Notes: generated from the letters alone by a model not told the origin. DNA of 64,000 nt from Pontiella sulfatireligans (GCF_900890705.1 NZ_CAAHFH010000001.1:3658001-3722000); one strand, 5' to 3'. Positions 50,177 through 60,359 are shown, numbered from the stretch's first letter. Translations and numbers: made by a program.

Positions 50177-53146
50177 TTATACACCATGAAGGGTGGATTT
50201 AAAGGGCTGAACCAAAGCGTCAAGATTTGCCTCAACTGCTCCGGCAATCTTTAGTGTCTTATCAGCTGTCACCGTTCCGACCTTCGCAATCGGCAGGCCA
50301 GCAAACAACGCTTCCAGCTCAGCGGCTTTTTCAGGAGCAACGGACACCACAAAGCGGCTGTTGGATTCGGAGAAGAGCGCGGTGGAGGAATCAACGCCCA
50401 AACCACTGAGATCCACATCCGCGCCGAGCTGTCCGCCAATGGTGGTCAGCGCCAGCGAAACGGCGAGGCCACCCTTGCTTGGCGTCGTCGCGGACTTCAG
50501 CAGACCGGCATCCGTGGCCTTGTTCATCGCCGCATAGATTTTCAGCGCCTTGTCTGCATCAACCGCCGGAACGGTTCCGCCATAGTTCATCGGAACGCCC
50601 TGCTCTTCAGCCAGCAGGCGGTAGTACGCCGAAGCACCGAGCTCATCTTTGGTTTCGCCGATGACATAGATCACATCGCCGGCATCTTTCAACGGCATGG
50701 TGACCGCTTTTTTGACGTCGTCGATCTGGCCAATGGAAGAAACCAAAAGCGTCGGAGGAATCGAAATTTTCTTCCCCCCCCGTGAGGAGTCGTTCTTGCA
50801 GGAGTCTTTACCCGAGACCGCCGGGGTTTTGTAGGCGGTGGTGAGATCGTAGAGTGCTTTATTCGAGCGGACGAGCTGCGCCATCTTATATGCGCCGTCG
50901 GGGGTCTTGTCCGATTCAACCGGATCCGGCCAGCAATAGTTGTCGAGAATCGCAATGCGGTTCATGTCGCCGCCGACAGCGATGACACGCCGGACCGCTT
51001 CGTCGATCACGGAGGTGGTCATGTCGTAGGTATCGATATCGGAATACCACGGATTGATGCCTTCAGCCAGCACCGCGCCGCGGTCGTTGTTGTATTCCAC
51101 ACGCATAACGGTGGCGTCGGAAGGCACATCGGAGTTAACACCGACGTAGGGCTTCACAACCGAGAGGCCTTTCACCTCGCCGTCATAGATGCGGCTCTTG
51201 TATTCGCGCGAGCAAAGGTTGAGGTCGCCCATCAGCTTCGTCAGGGTTTCAGAATAGTCGGCTTTGGCTTCAACGGCCGGCGCTTCAACAACCGGCTTCT
51301 TCCACGTGCCGGGCATGACGAGTGTCGGGCAGCCGGTTTCGTAGAGGAAGTCCATATCGAGGCTGGCGATTACCTTGCCGTCCTGTTTGACGGTGAAATA
51401 TCCGCTGTCGTTGTAGGTACCCATAAAGGCTACCTCTACGTCGCGTTGTTTCGCTAATGCTTCAAACTTTTCGCGGCACTCGGGCTGTACGGCCAGCGTC
51501 ATGCGCTCCTGTGCTTCGGAAACCAAAACTTCCCAAGGCTGGAGGCCTTCATATTTCAGCGGCGCGCCGGCGAGATCGCATTCGCATCCGCCGGAATATT
51601 TGCCCATTTCGCCGAACGAACAAGAAATGCCGCCCGCGCCGTTGTCGGTGATGCAGCGGAAGAGGCCGAGGTCGCGCGCTTCGAGGATAAATTCGTAGAG
51701 CTTGCGCTGGGTCAGCGGGTCGCCGATCTGCACGGCCTGCGCCGGCGATTCGGTGCGGAGCTCTTCGGAAGAGAAGGTCGCGCCGTGGATTCCGTCCTTG
51801 CCGATACGGCCGCCGCACATGACGGTCCAGTCGCCGATTTCAATCTCTTTGCGCTCGGATGGTCCGCCGGTGACCGTTACGGGAATGGTGCCCATCGTGC
51901 CGCAGTAGACGAGCGGCTTGCCGAGGAAACGTTCGTCGAAACATTCGAAGCCGCGGCTGTAGGGGATGCCAGACTCGTTGCCGCCGGCAATGACGCCTTC
52001 GTGGACGCCGTCGCGGATACGACGCGGGTGCATCAAGCCTTCGGGAATGGCCTTGTCGTAAAACGGCGAGCCAAGGCAGTAGCCCCAGACGTTGGAAACC
52101 AGCGCCGCGCCCATGCCGGTGCCGAGCGGGTCGCGGTTGACGCCGACGATGCCGGTCATGGAGCCGCCGAACGGATCGAGAGCCGACGGCGAGTTGTGGG
52201 TTTCCACTTTGTAGACGAGGTGGATGTCTTCGTTGAATTTCACGATGCCGGCGTTGTCGGTGAAAACCGAGATCAGCCAATCGATCGACTCTTCAATCTT
52301 TTTGGTGGAGGCCTTGACGTAGGTTTTATAGAGCGAGTGGATTGTCTCTTCTTCGCCGGTCTCTTCATCCTTGTAGTTGATCGTTCCGGCAAACACCTTG
52401 TGCGAGCAGTGCTCCGACCAAGTTTGGGCAATACACTCGAGCTCAATATCAGTCGGCCATTCGGGCAGGTCGAGCTCGGCACGGTGCGCTTTCACGTCGT
52501 CGCGCAGGTAGTGGTTGCGGATCGTGTGCATCTCTTCGAGCGAGAGCGACAGAATGCCCTCGGAGGAAATCTTCATCAGCGCCGCGTCGTCGTCCGGCAA
52601 CTCGACAACGTTGACCTTGATTTCGGGGTGGTCGTCAAAGATCGGCGCGGAGACGTCCGGCGCAGTGGCCTGCCATTCGGCCGCCGAGAAGACAGCGATG
52701 GTCTGAATCAAGGTATTGGCCAGCAGGTCTTTGCCGAGACGATCAACGTCGGCGCGGGAAAGGTCGCCGGAGAGGAAATACTGCATGCAGGTGTAGACCT
52801 GCTCTTCCCATTCGAGTTCGCGGCCAACGATGTCCTTCAGGGCGCCGCGGGCGGTGCGGCCAATGTTGTCGGTTACGCCGGGCTTGAAGCCGATTTCGAG
52901 CATCCAGTCAAAGTTTACAGGGGCTGGAAGACGATCCATGGCGGATTCGGCCACGACCGGGTCGGCAAAGGTTTTCTGCACCACGGCGGCGGTGTCGGCA
53001 TCGATGCTAGCGACGACTTTATAGACGTCGCGCGTGCGGCATTCGTCAATCGCCATTTTCAGGGCGCCCTCCGCCCGATGGATCACGCCGCGTCCGCGCG
53101 CATCCGGCACGCCGTCTTTTAAACCAATTTCAATGCGATAAATCAT
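50177..53146 (-). CDS. purL: Phosphoribosylformylglycinamidine synthase, PurS-PurS-PurL fusion
   Basis: From the ATG at 53146 (MIYRIEIGL) the protein has 989 residues. Two PurS-like ferredoxin folds come first (about 1-80 and 82-165; LKDGVPDARGRGV and FKPGVTDNIGRTA are the PurS signature positions), then a PurL body with WSEHCSHKVF, KVETHNSPSALDPFGG and ATPSKGGLAVSLA. It makes FGAM in purine synthesis and needs a separate PurQ glutaminase, since no such domain is present. AGGTGGAG stands 7 bases before this ATG; a GTG four codons upstream is less likely. Confidence 0.95.
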   Translation of the reverse strand: MIYRIEIGLKDGVPDARGRGVIHRAEGALKMAIDECRTRDVYKVVASIDADTAAVVQKTFADPVVAESAMDRLPAPVNFDWMLEIGFKPGVTDNIGRTARGALKDIVGRELEWEEQVYTCMQYFLSGDLSRADVDRLGKDLLANTLIQTIAVFSAAEWQATAPDVSAPIFDDHPEIKVNVVELPDDDAALMKISSEGILSLSLEEMHTIRNHYLRDDVKAHRAELDLPEWPTDIELECIAQTWSEHCSHKVFAGTINYKDEETGEEETIHSLYKTYVKASTKKIEESIDWLISVFTDNAGIVKFNEDIHLVYKVETHNSPSALDPFGGSMTGIVGVNRDPLGTGMGAALVSNVWGYCLGSPFYDKAIPEGLMHPRRIRDGVHEGVIAGGNESGIPYSRGFECFDERFLGKPLVYCGTMGTIPVTVTGGPSERKEIEIGDWTVMCGGRIGKDGIHGATFSSEELRTESPAQAVQIGDPLTQRKLYEFILEARDLGLFRCITDNGAGGISCSFGEMGKYSGGCECDLAGAPLKYEGLQPWEVLVSEAQERMTLAVQPECREKFEALAKQRDVEVAFMGTYNDSGYFTVKQDGKVIASLDMDFLYETGCPTLVMPGTWKKPVVEAPAVEAKADYSETLTKLMGDLNLCSREYKSRIYDGEVKGLSVVKPYVGVNSDVPSDATVMRVEYNNDRGAVLAEGINPWYSDIDTYDMTTSVIDEAVRRVIAVGGDMNRIAILDNYCWPDPVESDKTPDGAYKMAQLVRSNKALYDLTTAYKTPAVSGKDSCKNDSSRGGKKISIPPTLLVSSIGQIDDVKKAVTMPLKDAGDVIYVIGETKDELGASAYYRLLAEEQGVPMNYGGTVPAVDADKALKIYAAMNKATDAGLLKSATTPSKGGLAVSLALTTIGGQLGADVDLSGLGVDSSTALFSESNSRFVVSVAPEKAAELEALFAGLPIAKVGTVTADKTLKIAGAVEANLDALVQPFKSTLHGV

Positions 53147-53235
53147 AGCCAACTCCACCTAACAGGTTCTTTTTCAAGTAAAACGGGGACAATAGCCATA
53201 AAGCCGAACGGGTTAAACCAAGAACAGCGGGAAAA

Positions 53236-53265
53236 TGAAAACCCCGCCGGAACCGACGGGGTTAT
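53236..53265 (-). terminator. Terminator of the Met-rich secreted protein gene
   Basis: AACCCCGTCGGTTCCGGCGG on the minus strand with GGGGTTTTCATTTT: stem CCCCG/CGGGG plus a T-run, 30 bases beyond the stop at 53291. Confidence 0.7.
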
Positions 53266-53290
53266 TCTATTTTCCACTCTTAGGAAACGG

Positions 53291-55006
53291 TTATTGAACC
53301 GGCATTGCGCCGGGCATTCCCTGCGGAGCGCCGCCCTGCTGCATTTGCTGCATTTGCTGCATCTGCATCATCATGATCATTTGGCCGTATTTGGCGATCA
53401 GGTCGCCCGGCACGTTAACGCTCCACATAGCGAGGCCGTCCTGCTTGAATCCGGCCGAAGTGAGCGGCGAGGCGCCTTTGAGCGTGGCCGCCATCTGGGT
53501 CAACGGGTTTGCCGGCCCTGCGGGCATTATCGAGGCCGCGAATTCCATGTAGCTGGCCACATCGTAGTCTAAGTAGTAAAAGCCGCCTTCCGGATATACC
53601 GAGCGCGCCTTCAGCGGCTGCGCGACGGCTGAGCCGTCTTTCACGCGGTCCATCAGATCCTCAACCTTGGTGGTTCCCATGGCATAGAACATCACTCCGT
53701 CAGCGATCGCCAAGTCGTAGGACATGTTGGAAAGGCCCATGGTCTCGAACGGCGCACGCTGCTCTTCGGGCATGCTCGCCAGATCCATGTTGACCGTGAA
53801 CTGGTGAATGTTCACGCCCTTGTACTCGCGGACATTTTCCTGGAACTTCATGCCCATCGGCATGCCGAGGTTTTCATAAAGCTTCAAGAAAGAAGCCATG
53901 TCCTTTTCCATCGTCCGGAAGAGGTCCATTGCGGCCTTCTCGTCTTTGACTTCCATCAGATAGTTGACGCTGAAGCCACCGTCGCCACCAAAACCGACAC
54001 TCTCGCAGAAGGTCCCGCCATAGATGCCCATCCACTTTTTCATATTGTCGAGCAGGCCGACCATATCGATGTCTTTCAGCTTCATTTCCTTGACCAGCTG
54101 CTCCGTCTCACCGACAAAGAACGCCGCAAGCGCATCGGGATTGCCCATGGTGCAATCGAGCAGCATCGTGCCGCCGCCCAGCAGGCCTGCCTGGATTTTG
54201 GGATTGGGCTCGTTCACCTGCGGGGCGTTCATCAACGCCGCCAGCCGGGTTCCCGCTTTTGGAGCATAGGTTTTGCTGATGCGGAGCGAGCCGTTCTCGG
54301 GCGCAAGAACCAACTCGGCCACTTCGCATTGGCTTGCAATGGAGAGCAGCACGCGGAGCTCGCCTTCGAGGATCTTGGTGGTGTTCGCCACCGTGTTTGT
54401 ATCCATGCCGGGCGACTGCATCAGGCCGGCGCCCATCATCATGGGCATCATTTGGAGCATGCCCTGAATCTGCTCGCCGTTTTTCGCCACGATGGCGGCG
54501 GGCTGTGCGGCCACCCGAAGCGTGGGGCTGCGCTTGACCAGCAGCTGTTTTTGAACGGAACCGGCGAGAGCGATGCCTTTTGCCACTTGCTCTGGCGCTT
54601 TACCGATAACCAGCAGCCCGTTCTCATATTTTGACTGCATGCCTTTCGAGGCAACGGCAGCGCCGTAGGCCGCCGATTGGGCTTCGCCCACTTCAATGAC
54701 GACAAAAGCATTGGTCATATCCAGAGCAACGACAGCAAGCCCCTTTCCGGGAGCAATGCCCGCAAGGCTGGGATCGCCCAGCTGCATGCCAAGCATGCTC
54801 TTGAGCATCATGCCGTTCATCATCGGCGAGGCCTGCGCGGCAATGCTGCCGACACCGTCGATCAAGCCGTGCAGGTCTGAAACCGTAACGGACAGCATGG
54901 CCTCCGGCATCACCACCGGTTTTTCTATCGCTGGAGCGGCCTGCAGCACGCTGGTAAGCGACAGACTGATTGTTGCCGCAAGACAGGTTGTTTTAATCCA
55001 TTTCAT
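53291..55006 (-). CDS. Secreted Met-rich protein of unknown function
   Basis: From the ATG at 55006 the protein has 571 residues with a signal peptide (to about residue 24, SVLQAAPA). It alternates hydrophobic strands and helices with many methionines (GMLQMMPMMMGAGLMQ, MIMMMQMQQMQQMQQGG); the C-terminus is a QQM repeat ending in a Pro/Gly tail. Similar proteins (DUF3352-like, repeated long helices between beta-hairpins) occur in PVC genomes, but I cannot fix the family. It is probably periplasmic. The upstream frame extension is excluded because the signal peptide begins here. Confidence 0.65.
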   Translation of the reverse strand: MKWIKTTCLAATISLSLTSVLQAAPAIEKPVVMPEAMLSVTVSDLHGLIDGVGSIAAQASPMMNGMMLKSMLGMQLGDPSLAGIAPGKGLAVVALDMTNAFVVIEVGEAQSAAYGAAVASKGMQSKYENGLLVIGKAPEQVAKGIALAGSVQKQLLVKRSPTLRVAAQPAAIVAKNGEQIQGMLQMMPMMMGAGLMQSPGMDTNTVANTTKILEGELRVLLSIASQCEVAELVLAPENGSLRISKTYAPKAGTRLAALMNAPQVNEPNPKIQAGLLGGGTMLLDCTMGNPDALAAFFVGETEQLVKEMKLKDIDMVGLLDNMKKWMGIYGGTFCESVGFGGDGGFSVNYLMEVKDEKAAMDLFRTMEKDMASFLKLYENLGMPMGMKFQENVREYKGVNIHQFTVNMDLASMPEEQRAPFETMGLSNMSYDLAIADGVMFYAMGTTKVEDLMDRVKDGSAVAQPLKARSVYPEGGFYYLDYDVASYMEFAASIMPAGPANPLTQMAATLKGASPLTSAGFKQDGLAMWSVNVPGDLIAKYGQMIMMMQMQQMQQMQQGGAPQGMPGAMPVQ

Positions 55007-55190
55007 TTTTCTCTCCTTGGGTTGAAACACATCGTTGCACCTCGGCCCGCCCTATTCCATTACAACCACGCTAAGCGTTTGTAAGGCACACGCCGGCAGG
55101 CAAGCAAGGCGGGGAGTTTTGCACGCACGTCTCCATGCAGCAAAGAAATTTAATGGAATTATGCGCCCACGGACCGCGGACCGGAACCGC

Positions 55191-55874
55191 CTAGAAGTTG
55201 CTTTCCACCATCGGACGGTAGGTCAGGTCGTGAACGACCACATCGTCCGGCGCGGTGATGCAATGCACAATCATCTTTGCGGCCGAATCGGCTGCAAGGT
55301 ATTCCGAACGCTCCTCGGGGCGGAAATCGGTGTCGGTGCCGCCGGGATAGACGGCCGTCGCCTTCACATTCACTTCGCGCGCCTCCTTAATGAGGCATTT
55401 GGTGAATCCCATAAGGCCGTACTTCATCGTGCTGTAGATCGAATAGTTGGGCTGCGAGGTTTTGGCGATGGTGCTGACCACGTTGACGATGTGCCCGCTT
55501 TTGCGTTCGCCCATATCCTTCAGCGCTTCGCGACTGAGCAGCATCGGGGCGCGCAGATTAACCGCATATTGCAGTTCCCAGTCGCCCAGCTCAATTTCGG
55601 TGACCGGCGCCTTGCGGTGGTTCAGGCCGGCGTTGTTGATCAGAATATCCACCCGACCCAACGCCGCCTTCGCCTGCTCGAAGATGCCGACGACCTGCTC
55701 TGGATCGGAAAGGTCGGCGACCGCGCCCAGACAGCCGGTCTCCGCTTTGAGCGCTTCGAGCAAGGTTGAATCGCGCCCGGTTCCAAACACTGAATATCCA
55801 AGCGCGTTCAGCTGCTTCACCAATTCGCGGCCGATGCCGCGCGTTGCGCCAGTGATTAAAACCGAGCGGTTCAT
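55191..55874 (-). CDS. SDR-family oxidoreductase
   Basis: The 227-residue protein is a classical SDR: SVLITGATRGIGRELVKQL, ILINNAGLNHR (NAG motif), VNVVSTIAKTSQPNYSIYSTMKYGLMGFTKCL with YxxxK, and VYPGGTDTDF. It should act with NAD(P)(H) on a small alcohol or carbonyl; substrate unknown. It ends 2 bases before the helicase gene, in the same direction, so the two probably share a transcript. Confidence 0.87.
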   Translation of the reverse strand: MNRSVLITGATRGIGRELVKQLNALGYSVFGTGRDSTLLEALKAETGCLGAVADLSDPEQVVGIFEQAKAALGRVDILINNAGLNHRKAPVTEIELGDWELQYAVNLRAPMLLSREALKDMGERKSGHIVNVVSTIAKTSQPNYSIYSTMKYGLMGFTKCLIKEAREVNVKATAVYPGGTDTDFRPEERSEYLAADSAAKMIVHCITAPDDVVVHDLTYRPMVESNF

Positions 55875-55876
55875 GA

Positions 55877-57604
55877 TTAGTCTCTCCGCGGCTTGCGTCC
55901 GCCGGGATGGCCCTGACGACCGCCGCCGGGACGCCCGCCCTGCCGGCCGCCGCCTTGTCCGCCGCCTTGTCCGCTGGCAGAACGAATGCTGACCTGCCGG
56001 CCATCCAGCTGAAGATTGCTCAGCCCTTGTTGAATGGCGGCGGAAGCTTCCTTGGAAACTTCAAAGAACGAAGAGTCCCGGCCGAGGTCGATCGCGCCGA
56101 TCTGGTTCGACTTGACGCCGCAGTTTTCGCAAACCAGACGGACAATCGCGCCGGCATTCACTTTATGAACGCGGCCGACGTTGATTGAAAAACGCTTGGT
56201 GTCGTACGCTTCCATCCGGCGGTTGCGCTTCGAATTATCGGAACGCTGCTGCCCGGCCTGACGTTCGCGCTGCGGGCGCGGCTTGACGTTGATGTCGTCG
56301 GCATTGCGGTAGTACTCAAGAAAATGGTTGAACTCAATCGCCACGAAACGCTTGATGATTTCCTTCTTATCGAGATGGCAAAGCGCCTCGTAGACCGGCG
56401 GGAGGTAATCCTTGATTTCCTCTTCGTTGACTTTGCATTCCACCACGCGGTGAATCAGCGCCAGCAGCTGGTTTTCGCAGATGGCTTTGGCATCGGGCAC
56501 CTTTTCGAGGGCGATCTTAATGTTGTTGCGACGCTCAAGTTCAACGATCCGGCGGCGCTCATGCATGTTGACCAGCGCAATCGAAACGCCGGATTTCCCG
56601 GCGCGGGCCGTACGGCCGCTGCGGTGCGTGTAGGCGGCGATCTCGTCGGACAGTTTATAGTGGATAACGTGCGTGATGTCATCGACGTCGATGCCTCGGG
56701 CAGCCACGTCGGTCGCCACCAGAATCGTGATGTTTTTCTGGCGGAACTTGCGCATCACCGCGTCGCGCTGGGCCTGCGAAAGATCGCCATGCAAGGAATC
56801 GGCCATGTAGCCGTCCTGAATCAGCTTTTCCGCCACCGTCTGGGTTTCGGCACGGGTGCGGCAAAAGATCAAGCCATAGATTTCGGGCAGGAAGTCGAGA
56901 ATGCGCTTAACGGCCGGATAGCGGTCTTTTTCATGCACCATAAAGCAGAGGTGCTGAATGTTCGCGGCCGATTCGTTGCGGCCGCCCACAGAAACTTCCA
57001 CCGGGTCGGTCTGGTAGTTCTGCGCAATGTGCGCCACGCCCTTGGCCATGGTGGCAGAAAAGAGCCAGGTCACGCGTTCTTCCGGCATTTTGCCGAGAAT
57101 CTTGTCGAGCTCTTCTTTAAAGCCCATGTTGAGCATTTCGTCGGCTTCGTCGAGCACGACCATGGAAATCTGGTCAACCTTCACGGCTCTGCGCTCAATC
57201 AGATCCATCAAACGGCCGGGGGTGGCCACGATGATTTGCGCGCCGCGCTTCAGGTCCCTGATCTGGGTGGTGATCGGCGAACCGCCATAAACCGCCACCA
57301 CTCTCAGGGCGGCGCGATGCTTGGAATATTTCTTCAAATCCTCGGCAATCTGCAGGCACAGCTCACGGGTCGGGCAAAGGATGACGCCCTGCGGAACAGC
57401 CAGATCGGCGTCGATGCGCTCCAAGAGCGGCAGTCCAAACGCGGCGGTCTTTCCAGTTCCGGTGGAAGCTAGGCCAACAAAGTCGCGCTTGCCCTCGAGC
57501 AGGATCGGAATCGCCTGCTCCTGAATCGGGGTCGGGGTTTCAAATCCAAGGGCTTGAATCGATTGGAGTGTTTCGGGGCTAAGCCCCATTTCGGTGAATT
57601 TCAT
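55877..57604 (-). CDS. deaD: DEAD-box ATP-dependent RNA helicase (DeaD/CsdA type)
   Basis: From the ATG at 57604 the protein has 575 residues: Q motif FETPTPIQEQAIP, motif I ASTGTGKT, DEAD at VLDEADEMLNMGF, SAT at WLFSATMA, and the HRSGRTARAGKSGVS end. A DbpA-type RNA-binding domain (about 445-520) and a Gly/Arg/Gln-rich tail (GGGQGGGRQGGRPGGG) follow, as in CsdA/DeaD proteins that unwind structured RNA in the cold and in ribosome assembly. The 5' extension upstream of 57604 is excluded because AGAGGA lies 5 bases before this ATG. Confidence 0.92.
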   Translation of the reverse strand: MKFTEMGLSPETLQSIQALGFETPTPIQEQAIPILLEGKRDFVGLASTGTGKTAAFGLPLLERIDADLAVPQGVILCPTRELCLQIAEDLKKYSKHRAALRVVAVYGGSPITTQIRDLKRGAQIIVATPGRLMDLIERRAVKVDQISMVVLDEADEMLNMGFKEELDKILGKMPEERVTWLFSATMAKGVAHIAQNYQTDPVEVSVGGRNESAANIQHLCFMVHEKDRYPAVKRILDFLPEIYGLIFCRTRAETQTVAEKLIQDGYMADSLHGDLSQAQRDAVMRKFRQKNITILVATDVAARGIDVDDITHVIHYKLSDEIAAYTHRSGRTARAGKSGVSIALVNMHERRRIVELERRNNIKIALEKVPDAKAICENQLLALIHRVVECKVNEEEIKDYLPPVYEALCHLDKKEIIKRFVAIEFNHFLEYYRNADDINVKPRPQRERQAGQQRSDNSKRNRRMEAYDTKRFSINVGRVHKVNAGAIVRLVCENCGVKSNQIGAIDLGRDSSFFEVSKEASAAIQQGLSNLQLDGRQVSIRSASGQGGGQGGGRQGGRPGGGRQGHPGGRKPRRD

Positions 57605-57848
57605 ATGTCCTCTCACAAATGGAAGACGGACTTCGCCCCGCCCAACCGGACGGTGCGGAGGACGCTCCTCCAAAATTAACAGGGCGTCGATCCCGCGCCC
57701 ATCGCAAGAGTTTAGCCCCGAATCAGCGGATTCCAATAGCTTGGTTCCGCAAAACGAACGGGCATGTATACGCGTATCTGAAACAGATGCAACCTGTTAA
57801 TCAGAAATAATTGTTCCGCGAAAAGTCCAACTGAAGACGGCCTCCCAA

Positions 57849-58520
57849 TCAAAATGCGTAGCTGGCAGAGAGCGACACAACGTGGGTGGCGGTCTTAAAT
57901 TTTCCCTCTAAGGGATAGATGCTTCCCATGTCTACGGTCTTGGCCCAGAGATGGGCATAGGCGGCGTCAACGCCGAGGCGGCCGTTGGCCCAGCCAACGC
58001 CGCCGGTGACCATCTGCCGGTTCGAGCCGGGAAGCTCCGGGGCGCGGGTTGTCCCCGGGACCGGCGACTCATCCCAGACATAGCCGGCACGCAGCGCCAA
58101 CTGTTCGCCCAAGGCATATTCGCCACCGGCGCGGATGCTCCAAACGTCGTCCCAGTCTTTCGGCGCAGACTGGGTTCCGGCCGCGGTCTTGACGGCGAGC
58201 TCGTCATATACGCTCCATTCCGTCCAAACCACGTTCAGCTCCAGCGTAAGATTCTTGATGGAGGTGTTGGCCAAGCCCGCCGTGAAGGAGGAAGGCAGGG
58301 TGATTTCGGCGGAGGCGTCGAGCGCGTGGTTGATCTCGCCGGTGAGTTTGAGATCGACCTTTGATTGGTAGCGCGCGCCCAGCGCCCAATGGTCCAGCGC
58401 CTGAAAACGAACGGATGCCGTACCGCCGGGAGCGGTGTCGTCGCCTTCGAGACTGCTGCCGGTCCAATCTTCGGAGAGCGGTTGGATATAGTAAAAGTGC
58501 GGGACGGTGCGCCTGTTCAT
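57849..58520 (-). pseudogene. FadL/TodX-type outer membrane transporter, N-terminal half missing
   Basis: The 223-residue frame matches only the C-terminal half of FadL-type beta-barrels: YIQPLSEDWTGSSLEG, then ALDHWALGARYQSKVDLKLTGEINHAL, DDVWSIRAGGEYALGEQLALRAGYVWDESPVP and a final ASYAF, the usual outer-membrane ending with aromatic C-terminus. Intact FadL proteins have 400 or more residues, a signal peptide and an N-terminal hatch, all lacking here. Its start overlaps the stop of the acyl-CoA ligase gene (ATGA). It is probably a deletion remnant. Confidence 0.6.
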
Positions 58521-60202
58521 GAAGACTTCCCGCCGGTGTCGATGGCATAGAGGTAGCGCTTTACCTTTTGGGTGCTGGTCTTCTCGAACTCCTCGAAGCG
58601 CACCTCGATTTTGCGCGGACGCTTATAGTCGGAAAGCGCTGAAAGCTGCAGGCGAACATCCTCGCGCACCCGCTCTTCGATCTGCGCATCGCTGAGCCGC
58701 TGGCCTTCGCGGTCCTCCACGGCGTCGAACACAGCGATATTGGGCACAACAATCAGGCCGACGCGTTCGCCCGCGCTGTCGCCGGGTTCGCAATAGCCCA
58801 GCGACAGGCACTCCAAAACATATTCGGAATTCATCGCCTGCAGCTCCACTTCCTCGGGATAGATGTTCTTGCCCTCGCGGTTGACGATCATGCTTTTCTT
58901 TCGGCCGCTGATGACGAGATAGCCTTTTTCATCAAAGTGCCCTAGATCGCCGGTGTGGTACCAGCCGTCGACGAGCACCTTAGCGGTTTCTTCCGGATTA
59001 TTGTGGTAGCCCTGCATCACGTTATCGCCACGCGCAACGATTTCACCGATGCCCTCGGCATTCGGATCCGCAATCTTGATTTCCACGCCGGCAATCGGAA
59101 GGCCGACGGTTCCAACCCGCGGCCCTGCGGGCGGGTTGACGGAGAGCACCGGAGCGGTTTCGGTGATTCCGTATCCTTCCACAATGGTGAAGCCGAGCTT
59201 GCTCCAGGCCTCCAGCGTAGCCGGGCTGATCGGCGCGCCGCCGGACACAATCAGGCGGAGCGCACCGCCAAGGCCTTCCTTGATTTTGTCGCCAATAAGT
59301 TTCGCCAATCCAAAACGGTACATCAAGGTGGCACTGGCATTGTCGCGGATGCCGTCGAGCATGCGCATGAGCATTTTTTCCAGCAGCAGCGGCACGGCAA
59401 GCAGTACGGTGGGCTTGCACTCTTCCATGTCGGGCTTGAGGGTCTTCAGGCTTTGCACCAAGCTGATCTGGCACCGGGTGCGCACCGATACGAGCATGAT
59501 GCAGGTGAAGGCAAACGAATGGTGCAGAGGCAGCACCAGCATGAGGTTGTCGTTCCGGACAAACCCCACCGCGCTGAGCATGCCTTCAACGTTCGAGAGG
59601 AAATTACGGTGGGTCAGCACCGCCCCCTTCTGGCGCCCAGTCGTGCCGGAAGTGTAGATAAACGAGGCCGGTGAATCGGCTTCGGGCCCCATCCGGTCAA
59701 AGGCGCGCTCCGGCGCAAGGGCATCCGCCGAAACGTCCTGCCATAGTGCGGTGTAGTCGTACACGGCGGCGCCGTCGCTGGCCGGAGGCGACTCGCCGCC
59801 GCAATCCAGCGCCACAATCGCCCGCAGACGATGGAGGCTTTGAACCATTTCGGGATCAAACACGGCCAAACGCGCCGAACAAAAAACGGCCGACACGCCG
59901 CAGTCGTGGAAAATATGCGCCACTTCCTGCTCGCGGAGCTTGGCATCCACCGGAACCGCCACGGCTCCAATACCGATGATTCCGTAGTAGATCTCGAACC
60001 ATTCCGGCGTATTTTCACGGAAGATCGCCACACGGTCGCCTTTTTGAATGCCTAGGCGAAGCAGCATCTCCGCCACATGCCAAGCGCGTTCGCGCAAGGC
60101 TCCGAAACCGATGGTGTTCCACGCGCCCCCGCGTTTAAACTTCAACGCCACGTTATCCGGACTGTCGTCTGCCGCCGCGTTCAGGAAATCCTTGATGGTC
60201 AT
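58517..60202 (-). CDS. Long-chain acyl-CoA synthetase (AMP-dependent ligase)
   Basis: From the ATG at 60202 (MTIKDFLNAAAD) the protein has 561 residues with the adenylate-forming enzyme blocks: YTSGTTGRQKGAVLTH (P-loop), VEGYGITETAPVLS, GWYHTGDLGHFDEKGYLVISGRKK and the final catalytic KVKRYLY Lys region. It activates fatty acids to acyl-CoA. FadL at the 3' side and a thioesterase on the 5' side fit a fatty-acid uptake group. The stop overlaps the FadL remnant start. Confidence 0.92.
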   Translation of the reverse strand: MTIKDFLNAAADDSPDNVALKFKRGGAWNTIGFGALRERAWHVAEMLLRLGIQKGDRVAIFRENTPEWFEIYYGIIGIGAVAVPVDAKLREQEVAHIFHDCGVSAVFCSARLAVFDPEMVQSLHRLRAIVALDCGGESPPASDGAAVYDYTALWQDVSADALAPERAFDRMGPEADSPASFIYTSGTTGRQKGAVLTHRNFLSNVEGMLSAVGFVRNDNLMLVLPLHHSFAFTCIMLVSVRTRCQISLVQSLKTLKPDMEECKPTVLLAVPLLLEKMLMRMLDGIRDNASATLMYRFGLAKLIGDKIKEGLGGALRLIVSGGAPISPATLEAWSKLGFTIVEGYGITETAPVLSVNPPAGPRVGTVGLPIAGVEIKIADPNAEGIGEIVARGDNVMQGYHNNPEETAKVLVDGWYHTGDLGHFDEKGYLVISGRKKSMIVNREGKNIYPEEVELQAMNSEYVLECLSLGYCEPGDSAGERVGLIVVPNIAVFDAVEDREGQRLSDAQIEERVREDVRLQLSALSDYKRPRKIEVRFEEFEKTSTQKVKRYLYAIDTGGKSS

Positions 60203-60290
60203 GGCTTCATCCTCCTCAAAAGCAACGGGATTTTGCCACAGAAATCTCCCGCGGACAAATATTTTTTCCACCCTCGGAAAAAGCCGGCTC

Positions 60291-60354
60291 TACCCAGTAC
60301 AGCCATCGCTGCGAGATGGCCCCGCACTCAGCCGGCTCGCAGCCCCGGCTCTAC
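60291..60354 (-). repeat. REP-like double hairpin with GTAG foot, unit 5
   Basis: On the minus strand GTAGAGCCGGGGCTGCGAGC, continuing CGGCT, forms one hairpin and GGCCATCTCGCAGCGATGGC another. It lies in the gap between the ligase and the thioesterase gene. The closing CTAC is not clear, so the unit may be partial. Confidence 0.42.
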
Positions 60355-60359
60355 TATCA

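Noticed and set aside
51785..53122. Long plus-strand open frame (445 codons) over purL.
   Set aside because: Antisense shadow of the PurS-PurL gene; the sequence has no domain features.
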